This document shows positions 1-6,969 of a stretch of 11,979 bases of DNA, one piece after another. Position 1 is the first letter of the stretch; each line of letters starts with the position of its first letter. Source of the DNA: Candidatus Mediterraneibacter colneyensis (lineage in GTDB: Bacteria > Bacillota > Clostridia > Lachnospirales > Lachnospiraceae). Made by a program: the position numbers and the translations under genes. The DNA lies in assembly GCA_019114745.1 (NCBI GenBank), contig DXEY01000096.1, positions 1 through 11,979 of the forward strand, read 5' to 3'. The notes below the pieces were generated by a model that was given only the letters and a program-made list of their open reading frames with translations, had not been told where the DNA came from and did not search any database.

Positions 1-26
1 AATATGCATGAAAATATACGGCAGAA

Positions 27-55
27 TTGATTTTTCCGAACCCATGCCATATAAT
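27..55 (+). promoter_or_regulatory. sigma-A promoter of the coaBC operon
   Basis: TTGATT at 27-32 and a perfect TATAAT at 50-55 are separated by 17 nt, the ideal sigma-A spacing. Transcription would start near 62, giving a leader of about 80 nt before coaBC. The 9-mer TTCCGAACC occurs at 34-42 in the spacer and again at 58-66 around the predicted start, so a repressor could act here. The promoter is read directly from sequence; its activity is inferred. Confidence 0.75.
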
Positions 56-61
56 GATTCC

Positions 62-97
62 GAACCGGAGCAATCCCGATATCTGTGCGGGATGTTC
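62..97 (+). other. leader hairpin in coaBC 5' UTR
   Basis: ATCCCG (73-78) pairs with CGGGAT (88-93) around a 9-nt loop. The stem can be extended by GAAC (62-65) with GTTC (94-97) across a left-side bulge. It lies in the predicted untranslated leader, about 46 nt before the coaBC start. There is no U-tract after it, so it is not a terminator. A role in mRNA stability or as part of an operator is possible. I do not recognise a known riboswitch. Confidence 0.35.
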
Positions 98-142
98 ACA
101 AAAATCGGAAATGGTTCTAAAACATAAGAAAGGGGGATGCCT

Positions 143-1354
143 ATGTTGACAGGCAAGACAGTCCTGCTCGGAGTATCGGGCAGTATCGCCGCTTATAAGT
201 CCGCGTATCTGGCGAGCGCGCTCAAAAAGCTTCACGCAGATGTGCATGTGCTGATGACGAAAAACGCGGAGAATTTTATCAGTCCGATCACATTTGAGAC
301 CCTGACCGGGAATAAATGTCTGATCGATACGTTCGACCGCAATTTTGAGTTCAGCGTGGAGCACGTTTCGCTGGCAAAACTGGCGGACGTAGTGATGATC
401 GCGCCGGCAAGCGCCAATGTGATCGGAAAGATCGCAAACGGGATCGCCGACGACATGCTGACGACTACGGTCATGGCGTGTAAGTGCAAAAAGATCATCG
501 CGCCGGCGATGAACACGAATATGTATGAGAACCCGATCGTGCAGGACAATCTCAGGAAGCTGGAGCAATACGGGTATGAAGTGATCAGTCCGGCGGACGG
601 TTATCTGGCGTGCGGGGATACCGGCGCGGGCAAGATGCCGGAGCCTGAGCTGCTGCTCGAGTATATTCTCCAGGAGGCGGCATGCGAAAAAGACATGAAA
701 GGTTTAAAGGTTCTTGTGACAGCCGGACCTACCCAGGAGCCGGTCGATCCGGTGCGCTATATTACAAACCACTCATCCGGGAAGATGGGATACGCCATTG
801 CGCGGGCAGCGTCCAGGCGCGGGGCTGAAGTGACGCTGGTCACAGGGCCATCGGCGGAAAAGACACCGGAGTTTGTGCGCGTTGTCCCGGTAAAGACAGC
901 CCGTGATATGTTTGAGGCGGTGACCGGATGCGCGGAGGAGCAGGACGTGATCATCAAGGCGGCTGCGGTGGCGGATTACCGCCCGAGTCATGTCAGTGAC
1001 AGTAAAATGAAGAAGAAAGACGGGGAACTCACCCTTGAGCTGGAGCGCACGGACGATATCCTGGCTTTTCTCGGGGAGCATAAGCGGCAGGGACAGTTCC
1101 TGTGCGGCTTTGCTATGGAGACGGAAGATCTCCTGGAAAATGCGCGGAAGAAGCTCGAGAAAAAACATCTGGACATGATCGTTGCGAACAGCCTGAGAGT
1201 GGAGGGAGCCGGATTCGGCGGTGACACGAACGTGGTGACGCTCATCACAGGAGATGAGGAGGTCAGACTTGGGAAAATGACCAAGGACGAGACCGCATCA
1301 GAGATCCTTGATAAGATCATGATGTCCGGAATAACAACGAAAACGGCAGAGTAG
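143..1354 (+). CDS. coaBC: bifunctional phosphopantothenoylcysteine decarboxylase / phosphopantothenate-cysteine ligase
   Basis: This is the two-domain enzyme of coenzyme A synthesis. The C-terminal CoaB half joins 4'-phosphopantothenate to cysteine using a nucleotide, and the N-terminal FMN-dependent CoaC half decarboxylates the product to 4'-phosphopantetheine in the cytoplasm. In the 403-residue protein the CoaC domain (about 1-180) has the flavin motif GVSGSIAAYK (10-19), the catalytic His74 (EHVSL), the PAMNTNMYENP motif (121-131) and the ACG loop with Cys157. CoaB (about 187-400) has VTAGPTQEPVDPVRYITN, the NHSSGKMG loop (209-216), IKAAAVADYRP (271-281) and GFAMET (322-327). The length is normal for CoaBC. 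I chose ATG 143 over ATG 137 because the AGGGGG ribosome site (131-136) abuts 137 but sits 6 nt before 143. It is the first gene of an operon with the transporter and coaX. All key residues are present. Confidence 0.97.
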   Translation: MLTGKTVLLGVSGSIAAYKSAYLASALKKLHADVHVLMTKNAENFISPITFETLTGNKCLIDTFDRNFEFSVEHVSLAKLADVVMIAPASANVIGKIANGIADDMLTTTVMACKCKKIIAPAMNTNMYENPIVQDNLRKLEQYGYEVISPADGYLACGDTGAGKMPEPELLLEYILQEAACEKDMKGLKVLVTAGPTQEPVDPVRYITNHSSGKMGYAIARAASRRGAEVTLVTGPSAEKTPEFVRVVPVKTARDMFEAVTGCAEEQDVIIKAAAVADYRPSHVSDSKMKKKDGELTLELERTDDILAFLGEHKRQGQFLCGFAMETEDLLENARKKLEKKHLDMIVANSLRVEGAGFGGDTNVVTLITGDEEVRLGKMTKDETASEILDKIMMSGITTKTAE

Positions 1355-1369
1355 TCAGCGACGCTCTGC
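1346..1369 (+). other. small hairpin spanning the coaBC stop codon
   Basis: GCAGAG (1346-1351) pairs with CTCTGC (1364-1369), with an inner GTC/GAC stem (1354-1356/1360-1362). The coaBC stop codon TAG (1352-1354) lies in the structure. No T-tract follows, so it should not terminate transcription. It could influence message processing between coaBC and the transporter gene. The remaining gap up to the next ribosome site holds nothing else recognisable. Confidence 0.3.
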
Positions 1370-1417
1370 GCCAAAAGTATTGTATCCCGCAAGGGAATGA
1401 TAACTAAGGAGGCAATT

Positions 1418-2119
1418 ATGAACAATTCAATAAAGAACAATTCTGCAGGAAGCAGATATAGCACGATGAGCATGGTTCAGGTGGCGATCTTCGGTGCGAT
1501 CATATGCATCATGGCCTTTACCCCCTTTCTGGGCTATATCCCGCTTGGATTTACGAGAGCTACGATCATCCATATCCCCGTGATTATCGCTTCACTGCTG
1601 ATGGGGCCGAAGAAGGGCGGAGTGCTCGGGTTCCTTTTCGGTCTGACAAGTTTTATCAACAATACGATCAACCCTACGGTAACTTCATTTGTATTTACCC
1701 CGTTTTACAACCTCGGAGAGTTCAGCGGCGGGATCGGAAGTGTTATTATCTGTTTCATTCCGCGTATCCTGGTCGGGATCATTCCATTCTATGTATATAA
1801 GCTGGTTCTCAGATTTGTAAAAGAAGAGACGAGAAGGCGGGGAGTATCCGGTATCGGGCTTGTACTCGCAGGAGTTTCGGGCTCGCTGGTGAACACACTG
1901 CTTGTCATGAACCTGATCTTTGTATTCTTCCGGGATGCGTACGCCGAGGCGAACGGAGTGGCGGCATCGGCGGTGTACACCTTTATTCTCTCTGTGATCG
2001 GGATCAACGGCGTGCCGGAAGCGATCGTGGCGGGGCTGCTTACTCTGTGCATCGGCAGGGTGCTGCTAAAGAAAAATGTCAGGGAAAGGCTGGGGTTTAG
2101 AAATGATTTTGGCTATTGA
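1418..2119 (+). CDS. ECF transporter S component, probable pantothenate-specific (PanT-like)
   Basis: This is a 233-residue integral membrane protein with about five or six hydrophobic segments (roughly 19-38, 49-78, 104-133, 145-171 and 186-216). The family's features are a charged N-terminus followed by a helix with small residues, the RATIIHIPVIIASLLMGPKKGGVLGFLFGLTS-type stretch (residues 47-78, shown here only in part) and a C-terminal GVPEAIVAG segment. These fit substrate-binding S components of energy-coupling-factor vitamin transporters, which bind a vitamin and share an EcfA/A'/T module encoded elsewhere. The substrate is inferred from position: the gene sits between coaBC and coaX, two pantothenate-using enzymes. 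ATG 1418 is chosen because TAAGGAGG (1405-1412) lies 5 nt upstream; the earlier ATG at 1397 has no ribosome site. Its 3' end overlaps coaX by 17 nt. Family assignment is firm; the pantothenate specificity is likely but unproven. Confidence 0.88.
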   Translation: MNNSIKNNSAGSRYSTMSMVQVAIFGAIICIMAFTPFLGYIPLGFTRATIIHIPVIIASLLMGPKKGGVLGFLFGLTSFINNTINPTVTSFVFTPFYNLGEFSGGIGSVIICFIPRILVGIIPFYVYKLVLRFVKEETRRRGVSGIGLVLAGVSGSLVNTLLVMNLIFVFFRDAYAEANGVAASAVYTFILSVIGINGVPEAIVAGLLTLCIGRVLLKKNVRERLGFRNDFGY

Positions 2120-2870
2120 TATCGGAAATACGAATATTGTGATCGGATGTATCGACGGGGACGAGTGTCTCTTTGTGGAACGCCTGTCTACCGTCCGCAC
2201 AAAGACGGAACTGGAGTACGCAATCGACATCAAGAGCGTTCTTGATATCTACCATATCAAGAGAAGCGATCTGGAGGGCGGCATTATTTCTTCCGTTGTG
2301 CCCCAGATCACCACCGTTGCAAAACTCGCAGTGGAAAAGATCCTGAAGCGGGAAGTGCTCGTCGTGGGCGCCGGGATCAGGACCGGTCTTAATATCCGCA
2401 TCGACAATCCGGCTCAGCTCGGAAGCGATCTCGTAGTTGATTCGGTAGCCGCGCTGGCGGAATATCCCGCGCCGCTTCTTATCTTTGACATGGGAACAGC
2501 GAATACAGTATGTGTGATCGACCGGGATAAGAACTATATCGGCGGCATGATCTATCCGGGGATCGGCGTCTCGCTGGATTCGCTGACCGCAAACGCTTCC
2601 CAGCTCGGAGGTATCAGCCTGGAAGCTCCGGAGCATATCATCGGGAAAAATACGGCAGACTGCATGAAGAGCGGTGCGATCTACAGTTCCGCGGCAGCCA
2701 TCGACGGCATCATCGACCGCCTGTCGGAAGAGCTGGAAGGCGATGTGACCGTAATCGCTACAGGCGGGCTGGCAGGAAAGATCATTCCGTACTGCAGGAG
2801 AAAGGTCATTCTGGACGACAACCTGCTGCTCAAGGGGCTGGCGGTGATCTACCGGAAAAACCGGAAGTGA
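2103..2870 (+). CDS. coaX: type III pantothenate kinase
   Basis: CoaX phosphorylates pantothenate with ATP, the first step of CoA synthesis. Unlike CoaA it is an ASKHA-fold enzyme, typically insensitive to CoA feedback and needing a monovalent cation. The 255-residue product has the usual family length. Visible motifs are the phosphate loop DIGNTN (6-11), the pantothenate/catalytic segment LGSDLVVDSVAA (106-117) with Asp109, the second phosphate motif FDMGTANT (128-135) and ATGG (219-222) near the C-terminus. The more familiar GADR is GSDL here, a substitution I would expect in this clade. ATG 2103 gives the classic MILAIDIGNTN start; the in-frame ATG at 2076 would add a non-conserved leader. 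The gene overlaps the S-component gene by 17 nt, so translation is probably coupled. It is the last gene of the CoA operon and is followed by an intrinsic terminator. Confidence 0.96.
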   Translation: MILAIDIGNTNIVIGCIDGDECLFVERLSTVRTKTELEYAIDIKSVLDIYHIKRSDLEGGIISSVVPQITTVAKLAVEKILKREVLVVGAGIRTGLNIRIDNPAQLGSDLVVDSVAALAEYPAPLLIFDMGTANTVCVIDRDKNYIGGMIYPGIGVSLDSLTANASQLGGISLEAPEHIIGKNTADCMKSGAIYSSAAAIDGIIDRLSEELEGDVTVIATGGLAGKIIPYCRRKVILDDNLLLKGLAVIYRKNRK

Positions 2871-2904
2871 AACCAGACAGGTTTATAAGAATTGTCAAAA
2901 ATTC

Positions 2905-2961
2905 AGGACATGGATATTCCGCTTTGTATGCAAGCAAAATATCCATGTCCTTATTTTTTTT
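2905..2961 (+). terminator. intrinsic terminator after coaX
   Basis: A perfect 14-bp stem joins 2905-2918 and 2938-2951 (AGGACATGGATATT with AATATCCATGTCCT). The 19-nt loop can itself fold (GCTT 2921-2924 with AAGC 2932-2935). The T-rich tract TTATTTTTTTT (2951-2961) follows at once. This is a strong Rho-independent terminator ending the CoA operon and isolating it from the sigma-factor gene. Confidence 0.93.
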
Positions 2962-2962
2962 C

Positions 2963-2978
2963 TGAAATTTCAATTTCA
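2963..2978. repeat. 7-bp inverted repeat upstream of the sigma-factor gene
   Basis: TGAAATT (2963-2969) and AATTTCA (2972-2978) form a near-continuous inverted repeat with a 2-nt centre. It lies between the coaX terminator and the start of the sigma-factor gene and could be an operator. The AT-rich composition means chance is a real alternative. Confidence 0.3.
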
Positions 2979-3007
2979 TTGCAACAAAATCCCCGATACG
3001 TTACTCT
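2979..3007 (+). promoter_or_regulatory. possible promoter of the sigma/beta-propeller operon
   Basis: TTGCAA (2979-2984) and TACTCT (3002-3007) are 17 nt apart, a plausible but imperfect sigma-A promoter (4/6 and 3/6 matches to consensus). TATAAC at 3012-3017 is a better -10 but has no -35 at the right distance. I could not find a convincing GGAAC...CGTC type site that would indicate self-recognition by the encoded ECF sigma factor. Confidence 0.3.
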
Positions 3008-3024
3008 TATATATAACAGACAAT

Positions 3025-3036
3025 ACTGATATCAGT
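3025..3036. repeat. perfect 12-bp palindrome, candidate operator
   Basis: ACTGATATCAGT at 3025-3036 is a perfect palindrome in the leader of the sigma-factor gene, about 16 nt before its GGGAGGAGGGG ribosome site. It would lie just downstream of the predicted transcription start, a position typical for a repressor site. It could also form a small stem in the mRNA. Confidence 0.4.
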
Positions 3037-3067
3037 TTTAGTGCACGGCACGGGAGGAGGGGTGCAG

Positions 3068-3610
3068 ATGTACGATTATGAAAAAGGTTCGGAACAGGAA
3101 CTGATCCGGCGCGCCAGGAGAGGAGATGTGAAAGCCTTCGCCCGGCTCTATTCGGAGATATATAAAGATCTTTACAGGTTTGCGCTGTGTGTGCTCCGTC
3201 ATCCCCAGGAGGCGGAGGATGCGGTGAGCGAGACGGTGGCTGCCGCTTATGAGAACATTTCAAAGCTGAAAAAGGAAGGCTCTTTCCGGAGCTGGATGTT
3301 TACCATACTGAGCAACCAGTGCCGAAAAAGCCTGGCGCAGAACCGGCGGGAGATTAGCTCGGATAATGCGCAGGCATATGCCCGGGAAACGTGCGGGAGC
3401 GAGCCGGATTATGCACAGCAGCAGGATGTCCGCAGGGCATTTGAGGAGCTGGACGAGGAAGAGCGGATGATCGTGTCATTCTCTGTATTCGGAGGTTACA
3501 AAAGCGATGAGATCGCCTTCATGTTAAAGAAAAATGCTGCTACTGTCCGTTCCAGGAAGAGCCGCGCTCTTGAGAAGATGCGCGTCAGCCTGGGCGGGTC
3601 AGAGAGATAG
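3068..3610 (+). CDS. ECF-type sigma-70 family RNA polymerase sigma factor
   Basis: This 180-residue protein has only sigma regions 2 and 4, the layout of extracytoplasmic-function sigma factors that direct RNA polymerase to a small stress regulon. Region 2 is about residues 24-90: LYSEIYKDLYRFALCVLRHPQEAEDAVSE with the acidic core-binding segment EAEDAVSET, then SFRSWMFTILSNQCRK (72-87). Region 4 is about 121-175: FEELDEEERMIV and the helix-turn-helix GGYKSDEIAFMLKKNAATVRSR (142-163). ATG 3068 is chosen because GGGAGGAGGGG (3052-3062) lies 5 nt before it; the upstream GTG at 3041 precedes the ribosome site. The stop codon is 10 nt before the start of a membrane beta-propeller gene that is probably its regulator. 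The regulon is unknown. Family assignment is secure; the exact ECF group cannot be told by eye. Confidence 0.93.
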   Translation: MYDYEKGSEQELIRRARRGDVKAFARLYSEIYKDLYRFALCVLRHPQEAEDAVSETVAAAYENISKLKKEGSFRSWMFTILSNQCRKSLAQNRREISSDNAQAYARETCGSEPDYAQQQDVRRAFEELDEEERMIVSFSVFGGYKSDEIAFMLKKNAATVRSRKSRALEKMRVSLGGSER

Positions 3611-3620
3611 GAGGATGGAT

Positions 3621-5627
3621 ATGGACGAGAGAAAGAATTGGGATCATAACCAGACAGAATCTCAGGAAGAAGATATGCTCCGCCAGATCCGCGGCATGGC
3701 GGATGACATCCGGGTGCCCCCGGCACTCGAACCGGATGCTGTGGAGCAGATGCTTGAGAAAAGAAAGAAGGAGAAAAACCGAAGATACAGATGGAGATAT
3801 ATTGCCGGAGCTGCCGCAGCGTGTGTCTGCCTCGGCGTGGGGATCACTGGCGCAGTCCTGAACTTCGGAGGCGGAAGCTCCGGATCGGACCGCGCACAGA
3901 GCAGCACGGCGTCTGAGTCCGCTTCGGAGAGCGGTGTCGCAGAAAGCCGGATCGCCTCAGCAAAAGACTATGATGAGATCTATCAGTATATCCGGGAAGA
4001 GAGGCGCCGGTCAGAACGCGGAACGGGTTTCTTCGCTGACGGAGCAGTGGCGGAGGACTCGGCAAGCTCTGCCGGTATGGCGTCGGATGCGGGATCTTAC
4101 GGCGGCGCCGGAACCAGTTTCGGCGGATATTCGGATACGAATGTGCGGGAAGAAGGAGTCGGCGAGGCGGACATCGTAAAAACGGACGGCGAGAACCTGT
4201 ATATTGCCATCGAGAGCGCAGTGGAGATCGTCGGGATCACCGATCCGCAGATGCAGGAATACTCCAGGATCCAGTTGGAAGAAAACTGCTATGCGTCAGA
4301 ACTCTATGTACAGGACGGCAAACTGCTCATCCTCTATACGAAGGAGGAGTATGACGACGGAGAGACCGGGTATGACGGATATTACAAAAACTACACATGT
4401 GCAGACGTCTATGATGTCAGCGATCCCGAAAACCCCGAAAAGCTGTCTTCGCTCACCCAGAGCGGGAGCTACAATACCGTCAGGATCAGAGACGGGTACG
4501 TCTATGTGCTGAGCGATTTTTATGCGGACACTGCGGCATCCCGCTCTGATACATGGGCGTATATCCCGGAAGTCGACGGCGCGGCTCTGGCGGCTTCGGA
4601 TATCTATATGCCCCAGAGGACGCTGGGCAGCGAGTATACGGTGATCAGCGCATTTTCTCTGGATGATCCGGGGGAAAAGACGGACAGCAAAGCGGTATTC
4701 GGCACTGCCGGTACCTGCTATGTGAGCACGGAAAATATTTACATCACGGAAGATTACTATGACTCGGATGACGCCGGCGTTACCCAGACCAGTATACGGA
4801 AGATCGCCTATCAGGACGGGAAGCTGGAGGGAACCGCTCAGACGAAGGTGGACGGCACGCTGAACGATTCTTTCAGCATTGATGAATATAACGGATATCT
4901 CAGGCTCGTGACGACAGTGACGCCCATTGACAGTGGCGGATGGTTCCGGGATATGGTAGGACAGACGGAGCTTCTGGAATCCGAAAGCAGCAACTCCCTC
5001 TATATTCTCGACGGGGATCTTCAGGTTACGGGCGAGATCCATGACCTGGCAAAAGATGAGAGCATATATTCCGCCCGCCTGATGGGCGATGTGGGGTATT
5101 TTGTCACCTTCCGTCAGGTCGATCCCCTTTTCTCGGTCGATCTCTCCGATCCTTATGCGCCTGAGATCATCGGGAAGCTGAAAATCCCGGGATTCTCAGA
5201 GTACCTCCACCCGTACGGCGAGGGAAAACTGCTGGGGATCGGGATGGCTGTAGATGAGGAGGGCATCACGACAGAAGGCGTAAAAGTGACAATGTTCGAC
5301 ATTTCAGATCCGTCGGATGTAAAGGAGGAGCACACGTATGTCCTGGAAGATATGTACGGGACAGATGTGGGATATGATTACAGGGCGGTGTTCGTGGATG
5401 TGGAGAAGAACCTGTTCGGTTTCCTTTCCTATGGCGACAACGGCGTATATACGATGTTCACATATGACGGGGAGAGTGGCTTCCGGGAAGTATTCTCACG
5501 GGAACTCATGTGGTATGGCAGTACAAGAGGCTTATATGCCGGGGAACGCTTCTACCTTATATCCGGCAATACGATAGAGTCGTTCAATCTTTCGGATTTT
5601 GAAAAAGTGGATGACATGGTGCTGTAA
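3621..5627 (+). CDS. membrane-anchored beta-propeller protein, putative anti-sigma regulator
   Basis: This 668-residue protein has three parts. Residues 1-59 are hydrophilic and cytoplasmic, with a segment IRVPPALEPDAVEQML (30-45) resembling N-terminal tails of clostridial sigma regulators. Residues 60-80 form one membrane helix preceded by a basic stretch (KRKKEKNRRYRWR). A Gly/Ser/Ala-rich linker leads to an outside domain from about 170 to the end, opening with TNVREEGVGEADIVKTDG (173-190). That is the hallmark of the Pfam Beta_propel family (secreted proteins with a C-terminal propeller distantly like WD40). Repeated DVSDPENPE / DLSDPYAPE / DISDPSDVK turns mark the blades. There is no Cys in the cytoplasmic part, so no zinc-type anti-sigma motif. 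ATG 3621 is preferred over ATG 3615 because TAGGAGG (3608-3614) abuts 3615. It is the second gene of the sigma operon. The anti-sigma role is inferred from synteny and topology. Confidence 0.85.
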   Translation: MDERKNWDHNQTESQEEDMLRQIRGMADDIRVPPALEPDAVEQMLEKRKKEKNRRYRWRYIAGAAAACVCLGVGITGAVLNFGGGSSGSDRAQSSTASESASESGVAESRIASAKDYDEIYQYIREERRRSERGTGFFADGAVAEDSASSAGMASDAGSYGGAGTSFGGYSDTNVREEGVGEADIVKTDGENLYIAIESAVEIVGITDPQMQEYSRIQLEENCYASELYVQDGKLLILYTKEEYDDGETGYDGYYKNYTCADVYDVSDPENPEKLSSLTQSGSYNTVRIRDGYVYVLSDFYADTAASRSDTWAYIPEVDGAALAASDIYMPQRTLGSEYTVISAFSLDDPGEKTDSKAVFGTAGTCYVSTENIYITEDYYDSDDAGVTQTSIRKIAYQDGKLEGTAQTKVDGTLNDSFSIDEYNGYLRLVTTVTPIDSGGWFRDMVGQTELLESESSNSLYILDGDLQVTGEIHDLAKDESIYSARLMGDVGYFVTFRQVDPLFSVDLSDPYAPEIIGKLKIPGFSEYLHPYGEGKLLGIGMAVDEEGITTEGVKVTMFDISDPSDVKEEHTYVLEDMYGTDVGYDYRAVFVDVEKNLFGFLSYGDNGVYTMFTYDGESGFREVFSRELMWYGSTRGLYAGERFYLISGNTIESFNLSDFEKVDDMVL

Positions 5628-5650
5628 ACCGGGACGCCGCGCAGATTTTC

Positions 5651-5684
5651 AGGGGATTCGTCTTTAGAATCCCCTTTTCTTTTT
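5651..5684 (+). terminator. intrinsic terminator after the beta-propeller gene
   Basis: AGGGGATTC (5651-5659) pairs perfectly with GAATCCCCT (5667-5675) over a 7-nt loop, followed by TTTTCTTTTT (5675-5684). It terminates plus-strand transcription. On the minus strand the same hairpin lacks a U-tract, so it should not stop the convergent glycosylation operon. The convergent gene's stop codon (5664-5666) lies in the loop. Confidence 0.9.
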
Positions 5685-6584
5685 AACGATATAAATAGGA
5701 CGCTTCTTGCTTTCCATATAATCTTTTGACGCATACTGTCCGACTATGGAGATAAAAAACATCTGGACGCCGTTGAGCAGCAGGATAAGGCAGATGAGGA
5801 GCGCGATCCCCGTCAGTCCTTTCCCTGCCAGAAGCGTACACACGCCGATGACAATGGCGGCGAGGATCAGCAGCGCGCCTGTCGTCCCGGCAAGCGTGGC
5901 AGGAGCGGATGAAAAGGACAGGATCCCGTCCATAGCATACCGGAACAGGGATCTGACCGACCACTTCGTCGTTCCGGCAGCGCGCTCAACATTATGGAAG
6001 GGGATCCACTTTGTCTCGAATCCAACGAAGGAGAAAATTCCTTTCATATAGCGGTTGTACTCTTTCAGCTCGAGGATGGAGTCCGCCATGGCGCGGTTCA
6101 TCATGCGGAAATCTCCCTTTCCGTCGCCCATATCCAGCTTGCATAATTTCCGGATCACTTTGTAAAATGCGCGCGACAGGAACGAGCGGAACTGGTTCTC
6201 CCCGGTGCGGTCTTCCCTGAGTCCGGCGCAGCAGTCATAGCCCTCGGTTGAAACGACCCGGTACATTTCTTTTAAGAGCTCCGGCGGGTGCTGGAGGTCG
6301 GCGTCCATGAACACGCAGTAGTCGCCGCAGGAGTTCTGCAGTCCGGCGTACATGGCTGCCTCTTTTCCGAAATTTCTGGAGAATGAGATGTACCGGCACC
6401 TGCTGTCGGCACATGCAAGGCTGTCCAGAATGTCGGGCGTGTGATCCCGGCTGCCGTCGTCGACGAAGATAAATTCACATTCAGCGCCGTCAATCTCCGC
6501 CGCTGCTTTTGATACCGCGCGGTAAAAACCGGGCAGCGCCTGCTCTTCATTGTAGCAGGGAACGATAATGCTGATCTTATCCAT
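5664..6584 (-). CDS. GtrB/CsbB-like polyprenyl-phosphate glycosyltransferase (GT2)
   Basis: This family-2 glycosyltransferase probably transfers a sugar from a nucleotide donor to undecaprenyl phosphate on the inner face of the membrane. The 306-residue protein has the GT-A domain at about 1-225: SIIVPCYNEE (5-14), FVDDGS (40-45), the metal-binding DADLQHP (94-100), GDFRMMNR (157-164) and KWSVRSLFRYAMDGI (207-221). Two C-terminal membrane helices follow (about 229-253 and 257-282), then a basic tail. This is the DPM1/GtrB/CsbB layout at normal length. ATG 6584 is preferred because GAAGGAGGT lies 8 nt upstream and MDKISIIVPCYNEE is the usual family start. It overlaps the gtrA-like gene by 8 nt. 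The last codons (VKKKRGF, stop) are encoded inside the terminator of the convergent gene. The sugar is unknown. Confidence 0.93.
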   Translation of the reverse strand: MDKISIIVPCYNEEQALPGFYRAVSKAAAEIDGAECEFIFVDDGSRDHTPDILDSLACADSRCRYISFSRNFGKEAAMYAGLQNSCGDYCVFMDADLQHPPELLKEMYRVVSTEGYDCCAGLREDRTGENQFRSFLSRAFYKVIRKLCKLDMGDGKGDFRMMNRAMADSILELKEYNRYMKGIFSFVGFETKWIPFHNVERAAGTTKWSVRSLFRYAMDGILSFSSAPATLAGTTGALLILAAIVIGVCTLLAGKGLTGIALLICLILLLNGVQMFFISIVGQYASKDYMESKKRPIYIVKKKRGF

Positions 6585-6969
6585 GGCAGATGACCTCCTT
6601 CTTGAAAATCCCGAATTTGCATAAAACATAGTTCCCGGTGACGGTGACGACACTGACCATGAGTTTCGCCGGAAAAGCCGCGACAAAAAGACGGCTGACC
6701 AGCAGCCAGAGCAGTGCGTTTTCCACCAGTAGCGTGACAAACCGCAGGGCTGCAAAAGATGCCAGCTCCCCGGCGACCTGTTTTTCCGAGTGAAATACCC
6801 AGAACCGGTTGAGGGCGTATGCGGTGAGCACGGCGCCCGCCCATGCGATGCTGTTTGCTGCAAGATAGGGGACGCCGGGAGCCATCAGTCCCAGAAACAG
6901 CAGATAATTTACTCCGGTCGTTATCCCTCCGCTGATCAGATAGGTGAGCAATTCTTTTTTCAGTTTCAT
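6577..6969 (-). CDS. GtrA-family membrane protein, putative lipid-linked sugar flippase
   Basis: GtrA/GtcA-family proteins are small four-helix membrane proteins thought to move undecaprenyl-phosphate-linked sugar across the membrane. This one has 130 residues with four hydrophobic segments (about 8-29, 35-57, 72-93 and 99-120). It carries the family signatures YALNRFWVF (51-59) and NYVLCKFGIF (113-122). Its ATG overlaps the YfhO stop as ATGA (6966-6969), and an AAAGGAGG ribosome site lies about 8 nt upstream. Its 3' end overlaps the GT2 start by 8 nt. Such coupling argues that all three proteins act together, GT2 loading the carrier, GtrA flipping it and YfhO transferring the sugar outside. 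Flippase activity for this family is inferred from homologues such as Listeria GtcA. Confidence 0.92.
   Translation of the reverse strand: MKLKKELLTYLISGGITTGVNYLLFLGLMAPGVPYLAANSIAWAGAVLTAYALNRFWVFHSEKQVAGELASFAALRFVTLLVENALLWLLVSRLFVAAFPAKLMVSVVTVTGNYVLCKFGIFKKEVICHG

Noticed and set aside
2979..3003. Self-recognised ECF promoter (TGCAAC ... CGTTA) before the sigma gene
   Set aside because: The spacing between the two elements is only 13 nt, too short for ECF sigma promoters, which need about 16-17.
4296..5042. Open frame of 248 codons on the minus strand
   Set aside because: It is antisense to the well-supported beta-propeller gene, and nothing in its product or upstream region suggests a real gene.
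5659..5667. TCTAAAGA on the minus strand resembling the response-regulator half-site
   Set aside because: It is a single copy within a terminator loop at the end of a gene, so it is most likely chance.
6585..6863. Upstream extension of the glycosyltransferase frame to 399 codons
   Set aside because: The extension runs through the GtrA gene in another frame. The GT2 family starts at MDKISIIVPCYNEE, and a GAAGGAGGT site precedes that ATG.
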